From NCBI GenBank assembly GCA_019347575.1, contig JAHWKY010000012.1:66648-130647 (forward strand): a stretch of DNA of 64,000 nt. Reading direction: 5' to 3'. The position numbers were made by a program, and so were the translations under genes. Below, one piece after another: positions 22,575-30,403 of this stretch. A model generated the notes under the pieces. That model did no database searches and was not told the DNA's origin. It saw nothing but the letters and a program-made list of their open reading frames with translations. This DNA is from Actinomycetota bacterium (GTDB lineage: Bacteria; Actinomycetota; Nitriliruptoria; Nitriliruptorales; Nitriliruptoraceae). Within the stretch, counting starts at the first letter, position 1; every line of letters starts with the position of its first letter.

Positions 22575-23264
22575 TCAGCGGGCGCTCTCAGCCGTGACGT
22601 GCGGCGCGAAGTGGCTGCGCCGGTTCCACGTCGGCAGCGCCCGCGCCAGCCGCGTCGGCCCGGTCACGGTGATGCCGCCGGAGCGGATCGCTTGGCCCCA
22701 CTCGATCGCCCCGGCGTGCCAGCGCGCGAAGCTCAACGCCTGCGCCTCGACGACCAGGTCGATGTCGTAGCCGGGCGGCTTGAGGCACACCTCGGCGCGG
22801 TCGGGCCCGAACAGCACCCAGTAGCGGCGGCGCCGCTCGGGCTGGTCGTGGAAGCGGAACTCGACGACCACCCGCCGCTCCGGCAGACGCTCGACCGCCA
22901 GGCAGTTGTTCACCCAGGACCACAGCACGACGTCGGGGTTGGCGTGCGTGGGCTGCAACTCCAGCCACCGCGCCGCCCAGATCCCCAGCGACTCCATCGT
23001 GGCCCAGGCGTCGCGCCCCGCGGCGGTCGGCACGTACACCGACCCACGGCCGCTGGGGTTCGGGAGGATGTCGATGACGCCGGCGCGTGCGAGCTCGCGC
23101 AGCCGCTTGCTCAGCAGCGTTCGGGACAGGCCCGGGGCGCCGTCGGCGATGGCGTTGAAGGTCGTCGCCCCGAGCAGGATGTTGCGCAGGATGACGACCG
23201 TCCAGCGCTCGCCGAGGACCTCGGCGGCACGCGAGATCGGACAGTACTGGCCGTAGCTGACCAC
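22575..23264 (-). CDS. HxlR-family transcriptional regulator with C-terminal SCP2-like domain
   Basis: 229 residues. CPISRAAEVLGERWTVVILR then NAIADGAPGLSRTLLSKRLRELARAGVI is the HxlR winged helix (residues 8-65), with the usual N-terminal Cys (C8). From about residue 100, RRVVVEFRFHDQPERRRRYWVLFGPDRAEVCLKPPG resembles the SCP2-type ligand-binding fold found in long HxlR proteins. Start is GTG 23264. It is divergent from the FAD-linked oxidase at 23373, the probable target, across a 108-bp gap. Confidence 0.85.
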   Translation of the reverse strand: MVSYGQYCPISRAAEVLGERWTVVILRNILLGATTFNAIADGAPGLSRTLLSKRLRELARAGVIDILPNPSGRGSVYVPTAAGRDAWATMESLGIWAARWLELQPTHANPDVVLWSWVNNCLAVERLPERRVVVEFRFHDQPERRRRYWVLFGPDRAEVCLKPPGYDIDLVVEAQALSFARWHAGAIEWGQAIRSGGITVTGPTRLARALPTWNRRSHFAPHVTAESAR

Positions 23265-23372
23265 TCCACCAGCCTCCCCGACGACCCGTCGCCGCCACAG
23301 TACAGGATGTGGACTTGAGGCGACCGCCCCGCGCCGGGACGCTCACCACGTCACCGAGGGAAGGCACCGGGG

Positions 23373-24716
23373 ATGTCGATCAGGGGTTTCGAAGGACGGG
23401 TCATCGGGCGCGACGACGACGACTACGACGACGCGCGGGCAGTGTGGAACGCCGCCATCGACCGCAAGCCGGCCGTGATCGCGCGCTGCAGCTCGGCGGC
23501 GGACGTGGCCGCCGCCGTCCGCCACGCCCGCGAGCGGGACCTGACGGTCACGTTGCGCGGCGGTGGCCACAACGTCGCGGGGACCGCGGTGTGTGACGAC
23601 GGGCTGGTGATCGACCTGTCCGCGATGCGGGCGGTCGACGTCGACCCGCAGTCGCGCACGGTCCGGGTCGAGGCCGGGGCGCTGTGGGCCGGGGTCGACG
23701 AGCGCACCCAGGCGCACGGCCTGGCGACGACCGGCGGCGTCGTCAGCCACACCGGCGTCGCGGGGCTCACGCTCGGAGGCGGTATCGGCTGGCTGATGCG
23801 CAAGCACGGGTTGACCATCGACAACCTCCTCGCGGTCGACGCCGTCACCGCCAACGGCGAGCTGCTGCGCGCGTCGGCGGACGAACACCCCGACCTGTTC
23901 TGGCAGCTCCGCGGTGGCGGTGGCCGCAGCGTCGCCGTGACCGCCTTCACCTACCGGCTGCACCCGCTCGGTCCCGAGGTGCTCGCCGGGCCAGTGCTGT
24001 GGGCGCTCGAGGATGCCCCGGAGGTGCTGCGCCACTACCGTGACTGGACCCTCACCGCCCCGCGCGAGGTCGGCACGGTCGTCAATCTGAGGCAGGCCCC
24101 GCCGCTGCCCGCCGTGCCCGCGGAGCTGCGCGGCCGCCGCGTCTGCATCATCACCATGGTGCACAACGGTCCCGTGGAGGCCGGCGCCGCGGCGCTCGCC
24201 CCGCTGCGCGGCTACGGGTCCCCGCTGCTCGACGCGGTCGCTCCCCGGCCGTACCGCCAGCTGCAATCGATGCTCGACCCGACCGTGCCCCACGGCTGGC
24301 ACTACTACTGGAAGTCGGCCGAGGTGGAACGCCTCGAGGACGCGATGATCGACGCCATGATCGAGCACTCCAGCGGCATCTCCGCGCGGTCCTACTCGGT
24401 GACCTTCCACCTCGGCGGTGCCATAACCGACGTGGACCCGGACGCCACGGCCTACGCGGGTCGCGGGGCGCGGCACAACCTCAACATCAACGGCATCTGG
24501 ACCACCGAGGAGGAGGCGAACCACGACGCGGGCCAGCGCGAGACGGCGTGGACCCGCGCGTACCACGAGGCGGTGCGGCCGTGGCTCACCGGCGTGTACG
24601 TCAACTTCCTCGACCGGGACGACACCCGCGACGCCGCCTACCCGGAGGCAACGCGGCAGCGCCTCGAGCAGGTGCGGCGCCACTACGACCCGGACGGGGT
24701 CCTCGCACGAGCCTGA
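23373..24716 (+). CDS. FAD-binding (berberine-bridge-type) oxidoreductase
   Basis: 447 residues. The PCMH/FAD_binding_4 domain carries TLRGGGHNVAGTAV, whose H66 is the residue that binds FAD covalently, and GVAGLTLGGGIGWLMRKHGL. The usual GNFG after the Gly-rich LRGGGG is replaced by RSVA, an unusual change. The C-terminal BBE domain ends in VRRHYDPDGVL, slightly shorter than the common ...NP/NQNI end. Such enzymes oxidise sugars or alkaloid-like alcohols using O2. Cytoplasmic, single gene, probably controlled by the divergent HxlR regulator. Confidence 0.85.
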   Translation: MSIRGFEGRVIGRDDDDYDDARAVWNAAIDRKPAVIARCSSAADVAAAVRHARERDLTVTLRGGGHNVAGTAVCDDGLVIDLSAMRAVDVDPQSRTVRVEAGALWAGVDERTQAHGLATTGGVVSHTGVAGLTLGGGIGWLMRKHGLTIDNLLAVDAVTANGELLRASADEHPDLFWQLRGGGGRSVAVTAFTYRLHPLGPEVLAGPVLWALEDAPEVLRHYRDWTLTAPREVGTVVNLRQAPPLPAVPAELRGRRVCIITMVHNGPVEAGAAALAPLRGYGSPLLDAVAPRPYRQLQSMLDPTVPHGWHYYWKSAEVERLEDAMIDAMIEHSSGISARSYSVTFHLGGAITDVDPDATAYAGRGARHNLNINGIWTTEEEANHDAGQRETAWTRAYHEAVRPWLTGVYVNFLDRDDTRDAAYPEATRQRLEQVRRHYDPDGVLARA

Positions 24717-24866
24717 GTCACCCGGACGGCGACCGCGACTTCGACGCGCTCGTGTGCGACCTGGGCGGCGCCCCGACCACGCCGTCAGATGGGAGGCGAC
24801 CCCAACCGGGTGGAGGTTCCCAGCAGAGACGGTAGGGCTCGACCTCACCGTCGACGTGCGTTACAC

Positions 24867-24882
24867 TTAGGCATATGGCTAA
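24867..24882. promoter_or_regulatory. Autoregulatory dyad and leaderless-type promoter at the ArsR start
   Basis: TTAG-GCATATGG-CTAA is a near-perfect dyad that covers the ATG at 24875. TACACT (24862-24867) looks like a -10 element placed so that transcription would begin close to the start codon, so the mRNA may be leaderless. Binding by the ArsR product would block its own promoter; inferred. Confidence 0.5.
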
Positions 24883-25246
24883 CCGATTTGCCAGCACGAC
24901 GAGCGCCCTCGAGGTGGAACGGATCTTCAAGGCGCTGGCCGACCCCACCCGCCGTGCCGTCGTCGAGCGGCTCCGCCGGGGGCCCGCAGCCACGACCAAG
25001 CTGGCCAGCGGCTTCGACATGGCGCTGCCGTCGTTCCTGCAACACCTCGGCGTGCTCGAGGACAGCGGGCTGGTGACCTCGCACAAGCACGGGCGGGTCC
25101 GTACCTACTGGCTCGTAGCGGAACCGCTGCGCGCCGCTGAGAGCTGGCTTTCCGAGCAGCGCGAGCTGTGGGAACGCCGGCTCGACCAGCTCGACGAGCA
25201 CCTGCACCGGATGAAGCAGGACCTGGAGAAGGAGGACGAGCCGTGA
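24875..25246 (+). CDS. ArsR-family winged-helix regulator
   Basis: 123 residues. IFKALADPTRRAVVERLRRGPA...PSFLQHLGVLEDSGLV with HGRVRTYWLV forms the ArsR winged helix (about residues 15-90). No metal-binding Cys motif is present, so it belongs to the non-metal ArsR group that pairs with SRPBCC/AHSA1 genes. The C-terminal coil RLDQLDEHLHRMKQDLEKE probably serves dimerisation. The stop overlaps the next gene (GTGA); the two form an autoregulated operon. Confidence 0.9.
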   Translation: MANRFASTTSALEVERIFKALADPTRRAVVERLRRGPAATTKLASGFDMALPSFLQHLGVLEDSGLVTSHKHGRVRTYWLVAEPLRAAESWLSEQRELWERRLDQLDEHLHRMKQDLEKEDEP

Positions 25247-25776
25247 CCACCGCCCCGAGCCCCGCCACCCCGTTCACGCACGACCCCGAGCTCGACCTGT
25301 ACCTCGAGCGGCTGGTCGACGTACCGGTCGAGCTGGTCTGGAAGGCCTGGACCCAGCCGGAGCATCTGCTCCCGTGGTTCGCGCCGAGACCGTGGGAGAC
25401 CATCGACTGCGAGATCGACCTGCGCCCCGGTGGGATCTTCCGCACGGTCATGCGCGGCCCGGACGGGAACGTCGTCGACAACCCCGGCGGCTGCTATCTC
25501 GAGGTCCAGGCGCCCAACCGGCTGGTGTGGACCTCCGCCCTGGGCCCCGGCTACCGGCCGCTGCCCCCGCCCGCCGCGGACGCCGATGGCCCGGACCTGG
25601 CCTTCACGGCGGAGCTCACGTTCGAGGCGGTCGGCGACGGCACGCGCTACTCGGTACGCGCGATCCACGCGACCCGCGAGGGAGCGGCCGCGCACGAGGA
25701 GATGGGCTTCTCCGCCGGCTGGAGCACCGCCCTCGACCAGCTGGTCGAGTACGTGAAGGGCGTGCCCCAGGAGTGA
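25243..25776 (+). CDS. SRPBCC (AHSA1/START-like) domain protein
   Basis: 177 residues from GTG 25243, overlapping the ArsR stop. The fold is marked by RLVDVPVELVWKAWTQPEHLLPWF, then IDLRPGGIFRTVMRGPDG, YLEVQAPNRLVWT and HEEMGFSAGWSTALDQLVEYV, a standard helix-grip small-molecule binding domain. Ligand unknown. The ArsR-SRPBCC pairing is widespread and suggests regulation by a hydrophobic small molecule. The region just after its stop holds a short nitroreductase-like start and the left palindrome of element A. Confidence 0.88.
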   Translation: MTTAPSPATPFTHDPELDLYLERLVDVPVELVWKAWTQPEHLLPWFAPRPWETIDCEIDLRPGGIFRTVMRGPDGNVVDNPGGCYLEVQAPNRLVWTSALGPGYRPLPPPAADADGPDLAFTAELTFEAVGDGTRYSVRAIHATREGAAAHEEMGFSAGWSTALDQLVEYVKGVPQE

Positions 25777-25805
25777 CGTGCAGACCTGGGACGCCATAGG
25801 CGAGG

Positions 25806-25842
25806 CATACATTTCCGTGCCGTCTGGCACGGAAGTGCGTAC
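25806..25842. repeat. Left palindrome of element A
   Basis: Core TTCCGTGCC (25813-25821), loop GTCT, and GGCACGGAA (25826-25834), with outer arms ATAC and CGTAC. It is the same type as the palindromes at 26839-26875, 35785-35822 and 36856-36893. Confidence 0.8.
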
Positions 25843-25848
25843 ACCGAG

Positions 25849-26769
25849 CTACGGGGACACCTCCAGGAAGCCCCGCACCTGCGCGAGGAAGGCGCGAGCG
25901 TCGGTCAGGACCAGGCGCGCCGGGGCGCGGTCCAACCGCCAACCGGCTGCCTCGAGTTCCGCCTGCCGCGCCGCGTCCGCCTCGACGTCCGGGGCGATCG
26001 AGTGGTACCGCTCACCGTCGATCTCGAGGCCACGGAGGAGGTCGAGCCAGGCGAGGTCGATCTCGAAGCAGCGCCCCGCCACCTCGACGCGGTGGTTGAT
26101 GACGGGCAGGGGGAGCTCCGCGTCGCGGATCGTGAGGTAGGCGACGATCTCGGCGACCGATCGAGCCCGCGCCAGCACCGGATCGCATCCGGCCAGGACG
26201 CGCCGCAGGGTCGAGGCGCCCCGCACGCGACCGATCTCGCCGAGGATCGTCGCCACCTTCAACGGTGTCACCAGCCCCCGACGCCAAGCCTCGAGCAGGA
26301 GCCTCTGCAGCTCCTCCTCGGGGAGGACGGCGGCGAGTTCGACGATGGTGCGAGCCACGCAGGCCACCGGGATGCCCTCGACCTCGACGCGATGCTCGAC
26401 CGGGAGAGTGCGCGTGCGTCGGATGCGCAACTTGGGCACGCGTTCACCCCGCGTGCCCCGTGGCGCGAGGAGTTCCACCTCTGCCGACCCGGAGCCGAGC
26501 AACCCGTGCAGCCGCGCGGCTGCCATCCCGCCGAGTACCGCCCCCGCCGGTCCTGCCAGCGTGCCGGCCTTGGCACGGCGGTGCCAGGAGTCCGGCATCC
26601 CCTCCAGTGCGTACACGCCGGGGTACCAGCGCTTGAGGCGCCCCGCCGACGTCCAGCGCGACAGCGTGGAGTAGGCGATACCCGCCTCCTCCGCCTGCGC
26701 GGCGGTGATCAGCCCGTGTTGACGCCGGGCGATCCGCACCAGCCGCTGCCACGCTGTCCGGTTCGCCAT
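25849..26769 (-). CDS. AbiEi-type winged helix + PD-(D/E)XK (DUF559) nuclease-like protein
   Basis: 306 residues from ATG 26769. Residues 14-57 (RRQHGLITAAQAEEAG...RLKRWYPGVYALEG) form the AbiEi antitoxin winged helix. The middle (about 90-200) is helical. The C-terminal part has the DUF559/Vsr-like nuclease core: FEIDLAW (D238), LEIDGERYH (E249, D251), then GWRLDRAPARLVLTD, so the metal-binding acids are all there. No AbiEii nucleotidyltransferase partner is adjacent. Its paralogue at 35848-36783 shares most of its length. Whether it acts as regulator, nuclease or mobility enzyme is not known; flanking palindromes suggest the last. Confidence 0.8.
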   Translation of the reverse strand: MANRTAWQRLVRIARRQHGLITAAQAEEAGIAYSTLSRWTSAGRLKRWYPGVYALEGMPDSWHRRAKAGTLAGPAGAVLGGMAAARLHGLLGSGSAEVELLAPRGTRGERVPKLRIRRTRTLPVEHRVEVEGIPVACVARTIVELAAVLPEEELQRLLLEAWRRGLVTPLKVATILGEIGRVRGASTLRRVLAGCDPVLARARSVAEIVAYLTIRDAELPLPVINHRVEVAGRCFEIDLAWLDLLRGLEIDGERYHSIAPDVEADAARQAELEAAGWRLDRAPARLVLTDARAFLAQVRGFLEVSP

Positions 26770-26838
26770 GGCGGGCAGGCTGCCGCCCCGGCGCCAGCAC
26801 CGGTCGGTTGACCTCCCGCGGGTTGTGGACGAACGTCG

Positions 26839-26875
26839 AGGCGCTTCCGTGCCGTCTGGCACGGAGGCGCCGTAC
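26839..26875. repeat. Right palindrome of element A
   Basis: Core TTCCGTGCC (26845-26853), loop GTCT, GGCACGGAG (26858-26866), with outer GGCGC/GCGCC arms and CGTAC. It is in direct orientation relative to the left copy. The stretch TGTGGAC...ACGTCGA just before it is also present before the right palindrome of element B. Confidence 0.8.
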
Positions 26876-26880
26876 ACGTC

Positions 26881-27799
26881 AGCCGGCGCCGCGAGCACGC
26901 TCGACCCCCAGCTCGACGCCTGGTTCATCGAGGGGATGGCCGAGAACCTGCCATCCCACGAGGCGACCCACAGCTTCGAGGAGTCGAGCCCCGCGGAGTG
27001 GATCGACCGCATCGGCGCCCCGACGCTGCTGATCCAGGGCCTGCCCGACACCGTCTTCAACCTCAACGAGGGCGTGCACAACTACCTCGGGTTGCGCGAC
27101 CACGGGGTGGACGTACGCCTCGTCGGCCTCAACACCGGCCACCTCCTGCCCGGGCTGCAGCCCACGGGAGCGGGGCACGCACTCCGCGCCGAGGAGTCGC
27201 CCTGCGCCGACCTGCCGACGCTGGTGGACGACTTCCTCGCCCACCACCTGCGGGGCGACAGCGCCGCCGCGGCACGGCTCGCCGATGTCCCGCGGGTCGT
27301 CATCCCGACCGAGCAGGGTGACTGCATCAGCGGGCCCGACTGGCCGCTGACCGACGAAGAGCTCACCTTCACGTTCCCCGCGTTCACCGCACCCCAACCT
27401 GGAGGCAGCCTGCTGCTGCCACTGATGACCGCCGACGAGCCGGTGACGCTGGCCGGCATCCCGCGCCTGATCGGCACCCCGCTGCACGAGCTCGACGACC
27501 AGCTCTACCTCTCGCTCGTGGTCGCCGACGCCGACGGTCTGCACGTCATCGATGATCAGGTGACCGGGATGCGCCTGCGAGCCGGGTGTGACGGCTACGC
27601 CGAGGCGACGTGCATGTCCGAGCGCGGCGTGCCGCACCGTGCCGAGCTCGGAGGGATCGCGACGACGCTCGCACCGGGCCAACAGCTGCTGCTCCGGGTC
27701 GAGGGATGGAACGAGCAACACGCACTCAACAGCACACGCCGGCCGGGCGCCGCGCTCCTGACCAGCGTGACGCTGACCGTCCCGGTCCTCAGCAACTGA
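26881..27799 (+). pseudogene. 5'-truncated CocE/NonD (S15-type) hydrolase
   Basis: The open frame has no start of its own; protein-like sequence begins immediately right of the element A palindrome with ASTLDPQLDAWFIEGMAENL. It contains IGAPTLLIQGLPDTVFNLNEG (catalytic Asp region) and VGLNTGHLLPG, then the C-terminal jelly-roll domain (PLMTADEPVTLAGIPRLIGT, QQLLLRVEGWNEQHAL, SVTLTVPVLSN). The nucleophile half (G-x-S-Y-x-G) and signal peptide, about 300 residues judging from the intact relatives at 42020 and 50358, are missing. It can no longer be an active esterase or peptidase. Confidence 0.75.
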
Positions 27800-27868
27800 A
27801 CCGACCGATGCGCGCGGCAAGCGCCGGCCGCGGCATACCTGAGGCGGCCACCTGGCGGCGCGCCGCCG

Positions 27869-28399
27869 TCACAGCTCGAGCCGCCAGTACTGGCCGACGA
27901 GATCGTGGCCGAAGCTGTGGTGGGGTTCCTCCTCGACCAGCTCGAACCCCACCCGTTCGTAGATGCGGCGGGCGGAGACCAGGACGTCGTTGGTCCACAG
28001 CGTGATGGCCGAGTAGCCGGCGTCGCGGGCGAACCGGATGCACTGGTCCACCAGCAGCGATCCGATGCCGAGGCCTCGCGCCGACGGCTCGACGAGCAGG
28101 ATCCGCAGCTGTGCAGTGGTGTCGTCCTTGGCGACACAGAACACGCAGCCGACCCGCTCGCCGTCGACCTCGGCGATCCAGCCGGCCTCCCGGTCAGGAT
28201 CGTGCGTCGCCGCGTGGTCGGCGATGATCCGCCCCACGAGGGCTTCGAAGTCCGCGTTCCAACCGTACTCCGCGCGGTAGATGGCACCGTGCCGGGCGAC
28301 GACCCAGTCGTGGTCGTCGCGCCGCGCGGGGCGGATCCGGACCCGCCGCCCCGCCGCCGTCTGGTCCGCGCACGGGTGACCGTGCTGCCGTGGCGACAT
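27869..28399 (-). CDS. GNAT-family N-acetyltransferase (intact paralogue)
   Basis: 176 residues. RVRIRPARRDDHDWVVARHG is the N-terminal strand-helix of the fold; QLRILLVEPSARGLGIGSLLV carries the acetyl-CoA pyrophosphate loop (R-G-L-G-I-G), and FARDAGYSAITLWTNDV with YERVGFELVEEE is the C-terminal half. This subfamily is often fused to MarR regulators, and stand-alone copies modify small amines. It is nearly colinear with the frameshifted gene at 4116-4666. Single gene, substrate unknown. Confidence 0.88.
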   Translation of the reverse strand: MSPRQHGHPCADQTAAGRRVRIRPARRDDHDWVVARHGAIYRAEYGWNADFEALVGRIIADHAATHDPDREAGWIAEVDGERVGCVFCVAKDDTTAQLRILLVEPSARGLGIGSLLVDQCIRFARDAGYSAITLWTNDVLVSARRIYERVGFELVEEEPHHSFGHDLVGQYWRLEL

Positions 28400-28441
28400 C
28401 GCCTCGCCTCCGTTGGGACCACGCGCGACCCTAGGGGGCGG

Positions 28442-29137
28442 TCAGCGGTGATCGAGGTGCAAGCGGCTGCGGAGCCGCACTCGGGCCCGAAGAGCACGGA
28501 CGGCTCGAGCGACCGCAGTCACGCCGTCCCCCTGCTCGACCACGTACGGCTGCTGTCCCCACCACCGCGCCGTGAGCTGCGAACCCGGGCCAAGGGCCCG
28601 GAACACGGCGAAGCGGTCGCCAGCCACCGTGCGCTCCCAACCGTCATCACCGAGGAGGAATTCCGCGACGATGCGGCACGGCCACAACTGCAGGTCGTCG
28701 ACGATCACCAGCCCACCCTCGCGCAGGTGGCGCGTCCCGTAGTACCAATCGATCGCCGGCAGCGGGAACGCGTGGGCACCGTCGATCAGGAGCAGATCGA
28801 GGGGCTGGGTCTCGACCCGCGGCAGCACATCCGCCGACCCTCCCAGCAGGTGGCGCCACTGGTCGGTCGCGACCTCGTGGACGGCGCACCAGTCCTCGAT
28901 GCGCTGCGGCTCGTGCTCCGCGGGACTGATCGAGGTGTGCCTTGCACCGGTCGCGACGAGCACGACCGTGCTCCACCCGGCTCCGGTCTCGAGCGTGGTC
29001 GAACCCGGACCGGCCGCGGCCGCGAGCAACTCGAGGAGCGCCGGACTGACCGGCCAGCTCGCGTCACGACCGGCTCCGTCGCGGTGGAAGGCGGGGCGCT
29101 CCCGTTCGAGCGCAGCCAGCACCTCGTGGACGTCCAA
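28442..29137 (-). CDS. Class I SAM-dependent methyltransferase
   Basis: 231 residues from TTG 29137, chosen for AGAGAGG at 5 bases upstream; no ATG/GTG fits as well. SAM motif I is STTLETGAGWSTVVLVATG, followed by SISPAEHEP and the motif LDLLLIDGAHAFPLPAIDWYYG with LREGGLVIVDDLQLW, the Methyltransf_24 pattern. The C-terminus is basic (ALRARVRLRSRLHLDHR). Acceptor unknown; relatives act on small oxygenated compounds or sugars. It lies alone, divergent from the CHRD gene. Confidence 0.75.
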   Translation of the reverse strand: MDVHEVLAALERERPAFHRDGAGRDASWPVSPALLELLAAAAGPGSTTLETGAGWSTVVLVATGARHTSISPAEHEPQRIEDWCAVHEVATDQWRHLLGGSADVLPRVETQPLDLLLIDGAHAFPLPAIDWYYGTRHLREGGLVIVDDLQLWPCRIVAEFLLGDDGWERTVAGDRFAVFRALGPGSQLTARWWGQQPYVVEQGDGVTAVARAVRALRARVRLRSRLHLDHR

Positions 29138-29345
29138 AGCGGCCTCTCTGAAGGGGATCGCGAGGGTACTGCTGGCCCTCGTCGGGGCCGCCGCGCACCA
29201 CGAGCGAGGGCCGCACGACCCGCTATGCCCTGAACCGTGCCAGCCTGGCGTGCCTAGCGGTGCTCGAGGGGCGCTGCGCGTGCGCTCGCACGCGCCCGGT
29301 CCGTGGGTGGACCACCCCTCTGAAGACCGAGACAGGAGGGGAACC

Positions 29346-29813
29346 GTGAACCGCATCCGCACCGTGGGCATCGTCGTGGTGGCGTTGCTGATGACCCTGC
29401 CAGCCGCTGGATCGTTGGCACGGTCCAGCAACTACGCGGCTCCGATGAGCGGCGACCAGGAGGTCGACCCGGTCGACACCCGTGGGACCGGCGTCGCCAC
29501 CTTCAAGCACCGTGCCGAAGGCCTGGTGTACAAGCTCAACGTCGCCAACCTCGAGGACATCTTCGCCTCGCACATCCACTGCAACGTTGCCGGCGCCAAC
29601 GGTCCGATCGGCGTCACGCTGTTCATGGCTGACCCTCCCGTGACCGTGTCGGGCACCCTGGCCGAGGGCACGATCACCGCTCCGGACGAGAACAACGCGT
29701 GCGAGTGGTCTGACCTCGACGAGGTCATCGCCGCGATCGAGAACGGCGGCGCCTACGTCAACGTCCACACCACCGCGCATCCCAGCGGCGAGATCCGCGG
29801 TCAGATCCGCTGA
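29346..29813 (+). CDS. Secreted CHRD-domain protein
   Basis: 155 residues from GTG 29346 (AGGAGGGGAACC upstream). Signal peptide about 1-25 (VVVALLMTLPAAGSLA). The single CHRD domain spans the rest: YAAPMSGDQEVDPVDTRGTGVATF, then YKLNVANLEDIFASHIHC, PIGVTLFMADPP and YVNVHTTAHPSGEIRGQIR, the last being the family's hallmark end. CHRD proteins are extracellular with unclear function. Single gene. Confidence 0.88.
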   Translation: MNRIRTVGIVVVALLMTLPAAGSLARSSNYAAPMSGDQEVDPVDTRGTGVATFKHRAEGLVYKLNVANLEDIFASHIHCNVAGANGPIGVTLFMADPPVTVSGTLAEGTITAPDENNACEWSDLDEVIAAIENGGAYVNVHTTAHPSGEIRGQIR

Positions 29814-29835
29814 CGGAGGCGCTGGAGGTGGCGCG

Positions 29836-30276
29836 CTACCCGTCACCCTCCTCGGGCAGCACGATGCGGCCGTCGTCGAGCAGCTCGAAGCCGGGGTTGT
29901 GCGCCACCTCCCACAGGTGACCGTCGGGGTCGCGGAAGTAGCCGGAGTAGCCGCCCCAGAAGACGCGTTGCCCCGGCTTGGTGATCTCCCCGCCGGCGCG
30001 CGCCGCCTGCGCCAGCAGCTCGTCGACGGCCTCCTCCGAGGCGACGTTGCTGGCGAGGGCGACGTTGCCGTGCCGCCCCGCGACCTCGGGCTCGACGCGC
30101 GCATCGTCCGCGAGCGCCTGGCGGCCGAACAGCCCGAGCACGACCGCCCCGCCGACCATGAACGAGATCTCACCGTCGACCGACGCGGCTGACCGCCGCC
30201 AACCCAGCGCCTCGTAGAAGCGTGTGGCACGGTCGAGGTTGTCGACACCGAGCGTGATGAAGCTGACGTACGCCAC
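29836..30276 (-). CDS. VOC-family protein
   Basis: 146 residues from GTG 30276 (GAGGGAGT 5 bases upstream). AYVSFITLGVDNLDRATRFYEALGW opens the domain, and FRDPDGHLWEVAHNPGFEL closes it, as in bleomycin-resistance/lactoylglutathione-lyase relatives. The second-half helix EEAVDELLAQAARAGGEITKPGQ is typical. Small cytoplasmic metalloenzyme or ligand binder; substrate unknown. It converges with the CHRD gene (22-bp gap). Confidence 0.82.
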   Translation of the reverse strand: MAYVSFITLGVDNLDRATRFYEALGWRRSAASVDGEISFMVGGAVVLGLFGRQALADDARVEPEVAGRHGNVALASNVASEEAVDELLAQAARAGGEITKPGQRVFWGGYSGYFRDPDGHLWEVAHNPGFELLDDGRIVLPEEGDG

Positions 30277-30403
30277 CGCTACTCCCTCGCGATGCGGTGC
30301 GTCGAACGTAGCGCGGCGGGTCCGGTCTCCTGTCGGGGAACCGTGCCCGGGCAGAAGGTGGACGGGGGGGCTACGTCGAACCGGCAGGGGGGAGGTGGCG
30401 CGG

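Larger units (their letters stand above)
25806..26875 (-). mobile_element. Element A: one nuclease gene between two long palindromes
   Basis: A 1.07-kb unit with one gene. The left palindrome (25806-25842) and right palindrome (26839-26875) share TTCCGTGCC-GTCT-GGCACGG and an outer CGTACAC in the same orientation. The right one sits 75 bases before the gene start, the left one 7 bases after its stop. The right edge touches a hydrolase gene that has lost its 5' half, and the left edge touches a nitroreductase-like start, so the unit lies at a rearrangement junction. No transposase is present other than the encoded nuclease. Mobility is inferred. Confidence 0.55.

Noticed and set aside
23373-24716. 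Possible frameshift in the FAD oxidase where GNFG is replaced by RSVA
   Set aside because: No neighbouring frame restores GNFG and the sequence stays in frame on both sides, so it is reported as a substitution.
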